Made by a program: the position numbers and the translations under genes | Origin: an uncultured Burkholderiales bacterium | Lineage (GTDB): Bacteria > Pseudomonadota > Gammaproteobacteria > Burkholderiales > Burkholderiaceae_C | Direction: 5' to 3' | DNA: 64,000 nucleotides | Assembly (NCBI GenBank): GCA_945952065.1 | Contig: CAMFGY010000003.1 | Coordinates: 265,515-329,514, forward strand | In this document: piece after piece, positions 53,565-62,101 of the stretch | Layout: the number at the start of each line of letters is the position of its first letter | Numbering within the stretch: the stretch's first letter is position 1 | The notes under the pieces: model-generated | Seen by the model: only the letters and a program-made list of their open reading frames with translations | Told to the model about the DNA's origin: nothing | Databases searched by the model: none

Positions 53565-54797
53565 TCAGCGCATTTGAACCAGGCTTTGCAACTGGCGCAG
53601 CAGGGCCGGCTGGCGCCCTGTCAGCTGGGCGGTGATGGCGCTCTTCAGGGGCGGCAGGTGCTGCGCCACTTGCAGCACGCCACGGCGCAGCAGTCGAGCG
53701 GCGGGGCGGTCGTCGGTGAAGAGCTTCTCCACCGCATTGGTGCCCTGGTAGATGGGCCAGGTCTTGCGGCGATGGGCGCTGGCATAACGCTCCAATAAGG
53801 CGGCATCGCCCAGATCCTGCCCGCCGCGATGCGCTTGGGCCAGCAACTGCGCCAAAGTCTGCACGCCGTACAGCCCGAAGTTGTAGCCATGCGCGGTGAC
53901 GGGGTGCATGCCCACGGCGGCGTCGCCGATCAGGGCCAAGCGCGCGCAGGCGAAGCGGTGGGCATAGGTGGCCACCAGCGGGTAGAGGTGGCGGGGGCTG
54001 GCCAGCGTCAGGTCGCCCAAGCGCCCCCGCACTTCGGTGCGCACCCAGTCCATGAACTGGGCTTCGTCCCACTGCATCATGGCGTTGGCGCGGTCGGCCG
54101 GCAGGGTCAGCACCAGCGAGCTGCAATTGCCGTTCAAGGGCAGCAGCGCCAAGGTGTGACCGTAATGGAAGCACTCCAAGGCAATGCCTTGATTGGGCTG
54201 GCTGTGGCGCAGGCGGCAGACCAGTACGCTGCGGCCAAAGTCGCGCATCTGCGCGCCGATGCCGGCTTGGCGTCGGGTGGCGGAGAAGCGGCTGTCGGCG
54301 GCAATCACCAGCGGTGCGCTCAGGCGTTCGCCATCGGCCAGGGTCAGATGGGCCAGGTCGGCGCCTAGGCTGAGTTGGCTGACGCGGGTGTCGGCGCGCA
54401 GCGTGATCAGGTCTGCGCGTTTGAGCGCACCCTGGTAGGCCACGCGCCGCAGCCAGTGGTTGGCCACCAGGCTGCCAAGCTGCTCGCGACCCGTGCCTTC
54501 GGCGTCAAAGCCGAGGTAGTCGCGGCCTTCGCCATTGAAGACATGAGCTCGCTTGAGCGGGGCAATCTCTTCAAGGGGCAAGTCTTGCCATTGGCCGAGC
54601 GCTTGCAAGACGGCCATGCCGGCGTGGGTCAGCGCAATTTCGCGGCCGTCTTCGGCGGGGTCGGCCAAAGCGGCCAGCGGTGCGGCCTCCAGCACACAGC
54701 TGGCAATGCCGGCATCCGCCAGGGCGCAGGCCATGCTCAGGCCTGCGGGGCCGGCGCCGACGATCAGCACCTCGGCCTGGGGTCTTGTGGGTGTCAT
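53565..54797 (-). CDS. ubiM: UbiM-like FAD-dependent hydroxylase (UbiH/UbiF/Coq6 family)
   Basis: 410-aa flavin monooxygenase for ubiquinone ring hydroxylation. The FAD site is VLIVGAGPAGLSMA and the second FAD motif is LIGDAAVGMHPVTAHGYNFGL. The HPVTAHG variant, in place of HPIAGQG or NPLAGQG, is what I recall for UbiM, so I lean to that subgroup, but UbiF or UbiH cannot be excluded. ATG 54797 is used. The GTG at 54806 is also in frame. Confidence 0.75.
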   Translation of the reverse strand: MTPTRPQAEVLIVGAGPAGLSMACALADAGIASCVLEAAPLAALADPAEDGREIALTHAGMAVLQALGQWQDLPLEEIAPLKRAHVFNGEGRDYLGFDAEGTGREQLGSLVANHWLRRVAYQGALKRADLITLRADTRVSQLSLGADLAHLTLADGERLSAPLVIAADSRFSATRRQAGIGAQMRDFGRSVLVCRLRHSQPNQGIALECFHYGHTLALLPLNGNCSSLVLTLPADRANAMMQWDEAQFMDWVRTEVRGRLGDLTLASPRHLYPLVATYAHRFACARLALIGDAAVGMHPVTAHGYNFGLYGVQTLAQLLAQAHRGGQDLGDAALLERYASAHRRKTWPIYQGTNAVEKLFTDDRPAARLLRRGVLQVAQHLPPLKSAITAQLTGRQPALLRQLQSLVQMR

Positions 54798-54814
54798 GCA
54801 AAGCACTCGTAAAG

Positions 54815-54843
54815 CTCAATCCCGCCAGCCTAGCGGGATTGAG
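54815..54843 (-). terminator. Perfect 11-bp hairpin between dsbB and the UbiM-like gene
   Basis: CTCAATCCCGC / GCGGGATTGAG with a 7-nt loop. It ends 18 nt before the UbiM-like start on the minus strand and is followed only by CTTT. It may be a terminator for dsbB or a leader structure. Confidence 0.55.
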
Positions 54844-54864
54844 GCTTCAGAGGCTTGATCTGGG

Positions 54865-55359
54865 TCAGCGGCGCGTCTTGATGGCCAAAACGGCCAGCAC
54901 GGCAATGCCCAGGTAGAGCAAGCCGCTCCAAATTTCATAGCCCAGGCCCAGCAACTGGTACTTGGCCGCGTCGGCGCAGGTGGCGGTGACCATGAAGACC
55001 GAAGGCCACAAGGTTTCCAGATCGAGGGCTGTGATGAGGCGGTCCGCCAGCGTCAAGTCGCAAGAAGCCAGCTTGTTGGCCACTTCATGCTGAAAGCCTG
55101 CCGCCGCCACGCCCGCCACCGCCAGGCCCAGCACCAGGAGCAGTCCCAAGCTGCGCAGCAGGCGCTGGCCTCTGGCCAACCATGCCAGCCCGGCAACTAG
55201 GCCGATGAGCAGGAAAACGCCGCGTTGCATCACGCACCAGGCGCAGGGTCGAATGCCAAATTGATGCTGTGCAATCAGCGCCGCGCCCAGCGCGGCGAAG
55301 CTGCCCAGGCTGATCAGGGCCAGGGCTTGGGCAGGGAACTTTGAAGGCTTGAGGAACAT
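54865..55359 (-). CDS. dsbB: Disulfide bond formation protein B
   Basis: 164 aa with four transmembrane helices. The first periplasmic loop has Cys39-Ala-Trp-Cys42 (RPCAWCVMQR) and the second pair is in KLASCDLT and TATCADA. DsbB reoxidises DsbA and passes electrons to quinone. It starts at ATG 55359, overlapping the ridA stop by one base. Confidence 0.93.
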   Translation of the reverse strand: MFLKPSKFPAQALALISLGSFAALGAALIAQHQFGIRPCAWCVMQRGVFLLIGLVAGLAWLARGQRLLRSLGLLLVLGLAVAGVAAAGFQHEVANKLASCDLTLADRLITALDLETLWPSVFMVTATCADAAKYQLLGLGYEIWSGLLYLGIAVLAVLAIKTRR

Positions 55360-55841
55360 CAGTCGGCCGCCAGTTCCACCACCAAATCCATCTCCACGCA
55401 AGCGCCCAGGGGGATCTGCGCCACGCCGAAGGCGCTGCGGGCATGCGCGCCTACCTCAGGGCCGAAGACTTCAGCCAGCAACTCAGAAGCGCCGTTGGTG
55501 ACCAGGTGTTGTTCGGTGTAGTCGGGGCTGCTGTTGACCAAGCTCATCAGCTTGACGATGCGCTTGATCTTGCCCAGATCGCCGGTGGCGGCGTGCAGCG
55601 TGCCCATCAGGTCGATGGCAATGGCGCGCGCCGCGGCCTTGCCGGTGGCGGTGTCGGTGTCACGGCCGAGTTGGCCCACCCAGGGCTTGCCGTCTTTCTT
55701 GGCGATATGGCCGGAGATGAAGAGTTGATTGCCGCTGCGCACAAAAGGCACATAGGCGGCAACCGGCACGGCCAGCGGCGGCAGTTCAATGCCCAGGGCT
55801 TGAAGCTTGGCGTAAACGGGAGAGGTGCTGGTGCTGCTCAT
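55359..55841 (-). CDS. RidA family protein
   Basis: 160 aa with the RidA/YjgF/UK114 trimer fold (GNQLFISGHIAKKDG, LMSLVNSSPDYTEQH, LGACVEMDLVVEL). RidA proteins deaminate reactive 2-aminoacrylate. In this longer subgroup the conserved Arg of the active site is not evident, so the activity is uncertain. Divergent from comEC. Confidence 0.88.
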   Translation of the reverse strand: MSSTSTSPVYAKLQALGIELPPLAVPVAAYVPFVRSGNQLFISGHIAKKDGKPWVGQLGRDTDTATGKAAARAIAIDLMGTLHAATGDLGKIKRIVKLMSLVNSSPDYTEQHLVTNGASELLAEVFGPEVGAHARSAFGVAQIPLGACVEMDLVVELAAD

Positions 55842-55998
55842 GGTGGTGGGCTTTCGTGAAGGTTGAAGCGGGCGGCCCGGGTGGGGCCTGCCAGATGGAA
55901 TCGGGCTCGAATCGCAGCGGCTGAATGGCTACGATCGGGTGGCGCGCATCCTACACCGAGCGCTGCGCGCTGCCTGCTTGCCACTGATCGATTTGCCC

Positions 55999-58569
55999 AT
56001 GAGCGCCGCTGCGTCGGACCCCCTCATCAGCCCGGTCTCCGGGGTGTTGGCCGGCTGTGCTTGGCTGCTGGGCTTGGGGCTGTTGCTGCAATGCGAGCGT
56101 TTGCCCAATGCTGCTGAATGGGTCAGCTTGCTGTGTCTATGCGCTCTCATGCTGGCTGGGCTGCCCTTGTTGCTCTGGGCGACTTGGCGGCGCGCTTGGC
56201 CACGCTACTTGTTTGCGCTGAGCCTGTGTCTGACCGCCTGCCTACTGGCTTTCATGCAAGGGGCATGGCGGGCCGAGCGGCGTTTGGCCGAGCAACTGCC
56301 CCCGGCTTGGGAGGGGCGCGACCTGCGCCTGACGGGGCGCATCGATTCGCTGCCTTCGCAGGTTCAGGGGGCGGCGGGCTTGCCGGGCTGGCGCTTTGAG
56401 TTCGAAGTGATGACGGCCCAGGATGCAGGCGCTGCGGCGGCCCCGGGCCAGGACTTGCGAGCCTTGCTGCCTGGCCGTCTGGCCCTGTCTTGGTACGGTG
56501 AAAGCCGCAGCCCACCGCCCCTGCGAGCGGGGGAGCAGTGGCAGTTCACGGCGCGGCTCAAGCGTCCGCATGGTTTGATGAATCCGCATGGATTCGATGC
56601 CGAGTTCTGGCTTTTTGAGCAGGGCCTGCGGGCCACCGGTGTGGTGCGAGCCGCGGGGCCCGGAGGGCCGCCGCTGCGGCTCGCACCCGCCTCGGCTTGT
56701 GGCTGGGATGTTTGGCGCCAGGCCCTGCGTGAGGCCTTGCAGCGCGAGGTGTCCGACCCTTCGGTGGCCGGGGTGCTGGCGGCACTCAGCTTGGGCGATC
56801 AAGCGGCGATATCGAGCCAGGACTGGGCTCTGTTCCGCAGCACGGGCGTCAGCCATTTGCTCAGCGTCAGCGGTCTGCATGTGACCATGTTTGCCTGGCT
56901 GGCCCAGGCGCTGGTGGCGAGCCTGTGGCGGCGCAGCGCATGGCTGTGTTTGCGCTGTCCGGCCCCCCTGGTGGCGCGGTGGCTGGGGGTCGCCGCAGCC
57001 TTGGCCTATGCCATGTTTTCAGGCTGGGGCGTCCCCGCTCAGCGCACGGTGTGGATGCTCCTGTGTGTGGCTGCCTTGCGCAGCTTGAGCCTGCGTTGGC
57101 CTTGGCCCATTTGCCTCTTGCTTGCGGCCTTGCTGGTCACCGTGATCGACCCCTGGGCCGTGGGGCAAGCGGGCTTTTGGCTCTCATTTGCGGCGGTGGC
57201 CTTGTTGATGGCCTCGGGCGGCAGTGAGCCGCCGCCGCAGGGCTGGCGCGAGCATCTGCGCCAGGGTTTGCGCAGTCAGTGGGTGGCCACGCTGGGCTTG
57301 GCCCCCTTGAGTCTGCTGTTCTTTCAGCAGATTTCACTGGTGGGCCTGGTGGCCAATGGGCTGGCCATTCCTGTGGTGAGTTTTGTCATCACGCCGCTGG
57401 CCATGGCAGGGGCCGTTTGGCCGGGACTGTGGACCTTGGCCGAGCTGGCGGTGCGGGCTTTGCTGTTGGGCTTGCAGACGCTTGCGGCCTTGCCTTGGGC
57501 GGTGTGGTTTGTGCCAGCGGCGCCCGGCTGGGCGCAGGCCTTGGGCTTGCTGGGCGGCAGCCTGCTGGTGATGCCTTTGCCCTGGCGCCTTCGGCTTTGC
57601 GGGCTTTGCATGGCCTTGCCCATGTGTTGGCCGGCACCCGTGCGACCGCCAGTTGGAGAGTTTGAATTGCTGGCCGCAGACATTGGTCAGGGTACGGCTT
57701 TATTGCTGCGCACCTCGGCGCACCAAGTCTTGTATGACAGCGGCCCCAGCTATGGCCCGAGCTCGGATGCGGGGCAGCGCGTGCTCTTGCCCTTGATGCG
57801 CGCGCTGGGTGTGCGCGAGTTGGATGCCTTGGTTCTGAGCCACCGGGACAGTGACCATGTGGGCGGTGCGGCCGCTATTCTGGCCGCCATGCCTGTGAAA
57901 ACGCTGCTGAGCTCTTTGGAGCCCGGGCACAGGCTGCTGAGCTTGGCGCATGAATCCCGCTTGCAACGCTGCGAACAGGGCCAAAGCTGGCGATGGGACG
58001 GCGTTCAATTTGAACTGTTTCACCCACCGGTCGAGTTCTATGCCCAAGGGCAGGAACCCAAAAAAAGCAATGCCATGTCTTGCGTGCTGAAAGTCAGTTC
58101 AAGCAGTGGCCGCAGCGTCTTGCTCACCGGTGACTTGGAAGCGCCGCAAGAGCTGGCCCTGCTGACGGCGCAATCGCAAGGGCGGCTTGGCCAGGGCCTG
58201 CGCAGCGAGGTCTTGATCGCGCCGCATCACGGCAGCAAGACCTCGTCCAGCGAGGCGTTTTTGCTCGGAGTGGCGCCGCGGCTGGCGGTGTTTCAAGCCG
58301 GATACCGCAACCGATTTGCGCACCCAGCCTTGAGTGTCTTGGCGCGCTATCAAGACTTGGGCATCTCGACACGCTTGCAGCCGGCCTGTGGCGCTTGGCG
58401 CTGGTTCAGCGCCACCGGCGAGGAGCGCTGTCAGCGCGAGCAGGCCCAACGCTTTTGGCATTTGTCGCCTGTTTATTGGGCGCAGCAAGTCAATGCCAAT
58501 CTCGAGGCCGGGCCTTGGCCGCAGCAAGAAATGCCGGCCGAAGACGCGGAGCTCTTGGGTGGGCCTTGA
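55999..58569 (+). CDS. comEC: DNA internalisation competence protein ComEC/Rec2
   Basis: 856-aa inner-membrane channel for single-stranded DNA uptake. It has an N-terminal DUF4131/OB region (about residues 20-220), a competence domain with about eight transmembrane helices (about 230-520), and a metallo-beta-lactamase-like domain with HRDSDHVGG and HHGSKTSSSE. All metal ligands look present. ATG 55999 is preferred, because a GTG at 55939 is the only earlier one. Confidence 0.92.
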   Translation: MSAAASDPLISPVSGVLAGCAWLLGLGLLLQCERLPNAAEWVSLLCLCALMLAGLPLLLWATWRRAWPRYLFALSLCLTACLLAFMQGAWRAERRLAEQLPPAWEGRDLRLTGRIDSLPSQVQGAAGLPGWRFEFEVMTAQDAGAAAAPGQDLRALLPGRLALSWYGESRSPPPLRAGEQWQFTARLKRPHGLMNPHGFDAEFWLFEQGLRATGVVRAAGPGGPPLRLAPASACGWDVWRQALREALQREVSDPSVAGVLAALSLGDQAAISSQDWALFRSTGVSHLLSVSGLHVTMFAWLAQALVASLWRRSAWLCLRCPAPLVARWLGVAAALAYAMFSGWGVPAQRTVWMLLCVAALRSLSLRWPWPICLLLAALLVTVIDPWAVGQAGFWLSFAAVALLMASGGSEPPPQGWREHLRQGLRSQWVATLGLAPLSLLFFQQISLVGLVANGLAIPVVSFVITPLAMAGAVWPGLWTLAELAVRALLLGLQTLAALPWAVWFVPAAPGWAQALGLLGGSLLVMPLPWRLRLCGLCMALPMCWPAPVRPPVGEFELLAADIGQGTALLLRTSAHQVLYDSGPSYGPSSDAGQRVLLPLMRALGVRELDALVLSHRDSDHVGGAAAILAAMPVKTLLSSLEPGHRLLSLAHESRLQRCEQGQSWRWDGVQFELFHPPVEFYAQGQEPKKSNAMSCVLKVSSSSGRSVLLTGDLEAPQELALLTAQSQGRLGQGLRSEVLIAPHHGSKTSSSEAFLLGVAPRLAVFQAGYRNRFAHPALSVLARYQDLGISTRLQPACGAWRWFSATGEERCQREQAQRFWHLSPVYWAQQVNANLEAGPWPQQEMPAEDAELLGGP

Positions 58570-58606
58570 GCGATCAAGACGCTGGTTTGTGCTCTGCTTC
58601 AGGTCG

Positions 58607-58638
58607 AAAAAAAGCCCCGCCGCGCGAAGCGGCGGGGC
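58607..58638 (-). terminator. Strong terminator facing the minus strand
   Basis: A 10-bp GC-rich stem GCCCCGCCGC / GCGGCGGGGC (58614-58623 and 58629-58638, loop GCGAA), flanked on the plus side by A7 at 58607-58613. This reads as a T-run for minus-strand transcription. No minus-strand gene lies upstream of it. Confidence 0.7.
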
Positions 58639-58733
58639 AAAAAGCCCAACACGGGACTCCTGCCCAGGGAAGGAGAGCAGGGTGCGCCGGCGAGACGCAC
58701 GCCTGCTTTGTCCCAGCTTTGAACTGGGTTCGC

Positions 58734-58760
58734 AAAGCCGCGCGATGCGCGGGCTTTTTT
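58734..58760 (+). terminator. Intrinsic terminator on the plus strand
   Basis: A stem of AAAGCCGCGC / GCGCGGGCTTT (imperfect), followed by six T (58755-58760). It lies 165 nt after comEC and could end comEC or a small RNA starting in between. Confidence 0.65.
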
Positions 58761-59137
58761 GCGCCACGAAATGCCTCTTTCGAGTCACGGAAGAAACGCC
58801 GGCTTGGCATGCCTGCGTTTGAATGCGTCTGTGCTAGCCACCGCCCGTTGAGAGGCAGGCCTGGCGAGCCTTGAGAGGGCCGCTGCTTGGCTCTGCGCCC
58901 CAGCAATTGCGCGCATGCAGCCGAGGCTTCTCGGCCGAGGAACGATTCGCGCCTTTCGTGGAAGCCAGCGACCCGCCTGTCGCAGATTCAAGTCCCCAGC
59001 GTCGGCCTGTCGCATGCTGCGGCCGCAAGACAGGGAGAGCTTGCTTTGGACGCGCTGATCGGCTGAGCCCAGGTTCCTCTGTCTTGCGCCCCGTGTCTGT
59101 CGGGGCTTTTGTGACTCCTGATGAGGCTTTGCAGCAA
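58761..59137. other. Intergenic stretch with no convincing gene
   Basis: About 380 bp between the plus-strand terminator and the next gene. Reading frames run through it, but they show no ribosome-binding site or family match. I see no tRNA. Confidence 0.5.
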
Positions 59138-59656
59138 ATGGCATATTCACTTTTGAGTTTTCGCATCAATGAAGAGCATGAGTTCGGTGCGCCTCCAGGG
59201 CTCAGGACTTATTTGCTGATGATCTTGCTGCTGCCGCTCTTGGTCGGTGTAGGCTCCACCGTCATCGCTTGGCTCTTGCTCCAGCTTGGCGTGACCTTTG
59301 AGTTGTACCAAGCCCTGGAAATCAAAATCGCCGACATGCCCGCCTGGATGGCCTATGGGCTTTACGGCTTGCTGTACCCGGTGATTGAAGTTCTGGCCAT
59401 GGTGATGGTCTTTGTGAAGCTCAGGCAATTTCGCGCGCCTCGGTGGGCCTCAGCTCTTTGCGCGGTGTTGGTGTTTGCCATGTTCTCGCTGCCGCAAGGC
59501 CTGGGCATGACGCTCATCACCTTCTACAGCGGGCTGCTGTTTTTGGCCGCCTATTTGCACCTGCGCCGTATCAGCAGTCCAGTTGCTGCCTGCTCGGGCG
59601 TGATGTTGATGGTGGCGCTCAACAACCTGGCTTCCTTGGTCTTCATTCGCGCCTAA
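59138..59656 (+). CDS. CPBP-like membrane protein lacking catalytic residues
   Basis: 172 aa with about five transmembrane helices. The C-terminal part (PVIEVLAMVMVFVKLR, FAMFSLPQGLGMTLITF, LLFLAAYLHLRR, MVALNNLASL) lines up with the CPBP/Abi intramembrane protease pattern EExxxR, FxxxH, HxxxN. The second Glu of the pair, the first His and the His before Asn-Asn are replaced, so I infer no protease activity. CPBP proteins are common in bacteriocin loci as immunity or processing proteins. ATG 59138 is chosen. It lies ahead of the S9 peptidase gene. Confidence 0.55.
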   Translation: MAYSLLSFRINEEHEFGAPPGLRTYLLMILLLPLLVGVGSTVIAWLLLQLGVTFELYQALEIKIADMPAWMAYGLYGLLYPVIEVLAMVMVFVKLRQFRAPRWASALCAVLVFAMFSLPQGLGMTLITFYSGLLFLAAYLHLRRISSPVAACSGVMLMVALNNLASLVFIRA

Positions 59657-59749
59657 TTTGGCCCCCGCGCGTTTGAAGCCTTGGCGCGGCAGCAGGCATG
59701 CGTTTGGCCCCGGAGGGCCATACAAAAGCTAAGAAGGAGGAAGACTCAC

Positions 59750-61852
59750 ATGTCCGCCGGCTCAAAGCCAAAGTTCGTGCAGCGCGTCTTGTCGCTCGCT
59801 GTGGTCTGGGGCATATGGCTCGGCCTCGTTGCGTCGCTTGTCGTGACGCAAACCTGGGCTCAGTCCGAAGGTCCCGCGCAAGCGGGCTCATCGCCTCGGC
59901 CTGCATCATTGCCTGTCGAGCAGTTTTTTCAGCTTCCCTCCGTCTTGGAAGCTCAACTGTCCCCCTCGGGGTCGAAGCTGGCGATCACCACCTCCAAGGG
60001 CGGCATCCGTGTTGGTTTGTTGGTGGTGGATCTGAGGGATGGCTACAAAGTGCTGCGCACCTGCGCATTCACGGACGTCGATATCGTCGACTTCGACTGG
60101 GTGGGGGATGAGCGGCTGGTGTTCAGCGTTTTGGACTTGGCGGCGGGGGGCGCAGAGGATCGTCGCGTTGCTCCGGGGCTTTTCTCTGTCAAGCCTGATG
60201 GCAGTGAGTTGCGCTTGCTGGTCAAACGCCAAGGCAAGGCCTTCTTCACCAACGGTGGATTGAATGAGCGCACCTTGGAATGGAACCATCGCTTGCTGAA
60301 GGTTCCCTTGCCGCAAGAGGGCGTCCAGCCCGATGAGGTCTTGATTGGCCGCTTGGACTTTGGTGTCGACGCATTGGAATCGGTCATGCCGATGTGGCTG
60401 AATGTGCGCACCGGTCGAACCCGCAACCTGCAGGTGTTGGGCGCTCCGGCGCGGACCGTGAACTGGCTGTTCGACAGCAAAGGGGAGCCGAGGGTCGCCA
60501 TGACTTACAAGAATGGGCGCAATGCAGCCTTTTGGCGCGGCCCTGGCGATACGGCCTGGAGGAAACTGTTTGAGAGTGAGTTGCTGCACCCACTGTTTGA
60601 GCCGCAGGCGGTCGATGACCAGGGCCATCTTTTCGGCACCATCAACGAAGGGCCTGAAGGCTACAAGGTGCTGACTCGCTTCGACTTTGACAAGATGCTG
60701 CCCCAAAAACCTGGCTTGGTCAGCACACCCGGCTTTGACTTTGATGGCGAGCTCCTGCTGGGGCGTGTGGGCAGCCCTGCACTGGGTGTACGCGTGAACA
60801 CCGATGCCGAGCAGACGATTTGGTTCGATGAGCAGATGAAGCGCACGCAAGCGCTCATCGATGAAGCGCTGCCGGGGCGCATCAACCGGCTCAGCTGCCG
60901 CCGATGCGGCGCCGAAGACATGGTGGTGTTGGTGCGCTCCTTCGCCGATACCGACCCGGGCCAACTCTTTTTGTATGAAGTCGCCCACAAGCGACTGCAG
61001 CCCATCAGCACCATGATGGACGGTATTGACCCACAGCGCATGGCTCAAATGGACTTGCATCGGATAAAAACCCGCGATGGCCGCGACCTGCCGGTTTGGC
61101 TGACCCAGCCGCGTGGCCTCAAGCCGGGCCAGCCCGCGCCTGCCGTGGTGCTGGTGCATGGCGGGCCGTGGGTGCGCGGCGGACATTGGCGCTGGGCCGC
61201 CATGCCGCAGTTCTTGGCCTCGCGGGGGTATCTGGTGATAGAGCCGGAGTTTCGGGGCAGCACCGGCTATGGCGAGGCGCACTTCCGAGCCGGCTGGAAG
61301 CAATGGGGCCAGGCCATGCAAAACGATGTGGCCGATGCTCTGCTGTGGGCGCAACAGCAGGGCTTGGCCAGCCGCCAAGCCTGCATCGCGGGCGCCAGCT
61401 ATGGCGGCTACAGCGCCTTGATGGGCCTGGTCAAGCATCCTGAGCTCTATCGCTGCGCAGTCGCCTGGGTGGCGGTGACCGATCCCTTCCTGTTCTTGAA
61501 AGGCTCATGGTGGGTCGAGGATGATTTGAGCGGCGCGGCTCGCCAACACATGCTGCCCGAGATGGTGGGAGACATCGAAAAGGACGCGGCCATGTTGGCC
61601 GCCAACTCCCCCCTGGCCCAAGCCAAACACATCAAAGCGCCGGTGCTGCTGGCCTATGGCGAAAGCGATCTTCGCGTGCCGCTCGCCCATGGCGAACGCC
61701 TGCGCGCCGCCCTGCGCGAGGCCGGCCGCCCGCCAGAATGGGTCAGCTATGCCGACGAAATGCACAGCTGGCGCAAGCCAAGCACGCACAGGGACTTCGC
61801 CAAACGCGTCGAAAAATTCTTGGCCCAACATTTGAGTGCGGCGCAGCCTTGA
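59750..61852 (+). CDS. Exported S9 family peptidase (prolyl oligopeptidase type)
   Basis: 700 aa. A signal or anchor (about residues 10-40) is followed by a beta-propeller (about 60-420) and an alpha/beta-hydrolase catalytic domain with Ser550 (GASYGGYS), Asp640 (GESDLRVP) and His672 (EMHSWRK). Enzymes of this type cut peptides after proline or other residues in the periplasm. AAGGAGGAAG stands 8 nt upstream of ATG 59750. The position suggests a role in processing or detoxifying a peptide made by the locus, though it may be unrelated. Confidence 0.9.
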   Translation: MSAGSKPKFVQRVLSLAVVWGIWLGLVASLVVTQTWAQSEGPAQAGSSPRPASLPVEQFFQLPSVLEAQLSPSGSKLAITTSKGGIRVGLLVVDLRDGYKVLRTCAFTDVDIVDFDWVGDERLVFSVLDLAAGGAEDRRVAPGLFSVKPDGSELRLLVKRQGKAFFTNGGLNERTLEWNHRLLKVPLPQEGVQPDEVLIGRLDFGVDALESVMPMWLNVRTGRTRNLQVLGAPARTVNWLFDSKGEPRVAMTYKNGRNAAFWRGPGDTAWRKLFESELLHPLFEPQAVDDQGHLFGTINEGPEGYKVLTRFDFDKMLPQKPGLVSTPGFDFDGELLLGRVGSPALGVRVNTDAEQTIWFDEQMKRTQALIDEALPGRINRLSCRRCGAEDMVVLVRSFADTDPGQLFLYEVAHKRLQPISTMMDGIDPQRMAQMDLHRIKTRDGRDLPVWLTQPRGLKPGQPAPAVVLVHGGPWVRGGHWRWAAMPQFLASRGYLVIEPEFRGSTGYGEAHFRAGWKQWGQAMQNDVADALLWAQQQGLASRQACIAGASYGGYSALMGLVKHPELYRCAVAWVAVTDPFLFLKGSWWVEDDLSGAARQHMLPEMVGDIEKDAAMLAANSPLAQAKHIKAPVLLAYGESDLRVPLAHGERLRAALREAGRPPEWVSYADEMHSWRKPSTHRDFAKRVEKFLAQHLSAAQP

Positions 61853-62101
61853 GTTGCGGCCGGCGCCTTGGGCGCTGCCAGCAAGCAAGAGAACTGTTTT
61901 TGCCGTCTTGGGTGCTCGGAAATTCGATTCGAGCTTGACGATGCAGCCCGCTGTTGCATTGCGTTTGGCGTTTGGGTAATGCGTTAGTTGATGGTTCTCT
62001 AAACGACACTCGTTTCCTTTGATGCGCTATTCCTCGCAAAGCTGTCCTTTGTTGCCTCATGTCAATACTGCGTGAAATACAAGAAGCAAGGAGGCGCGAC
62101 C
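61853..62101. other. Intergenic stretch, probable promoter region of the export adaptor
   Basis: About 250 bp, more AT-rich than the flanking genes, with no convincing gene. AAGGAGG at its end is the ribosome-binding site of the HlyD gene. Confidence 0.5.

Noticed and set aside
58690..58762. Possible tRNA because of GGTTCGCAA near 58728
   Set aside because: No cloverleaf can be formed. The stem is better read as a rho-independent terminator.
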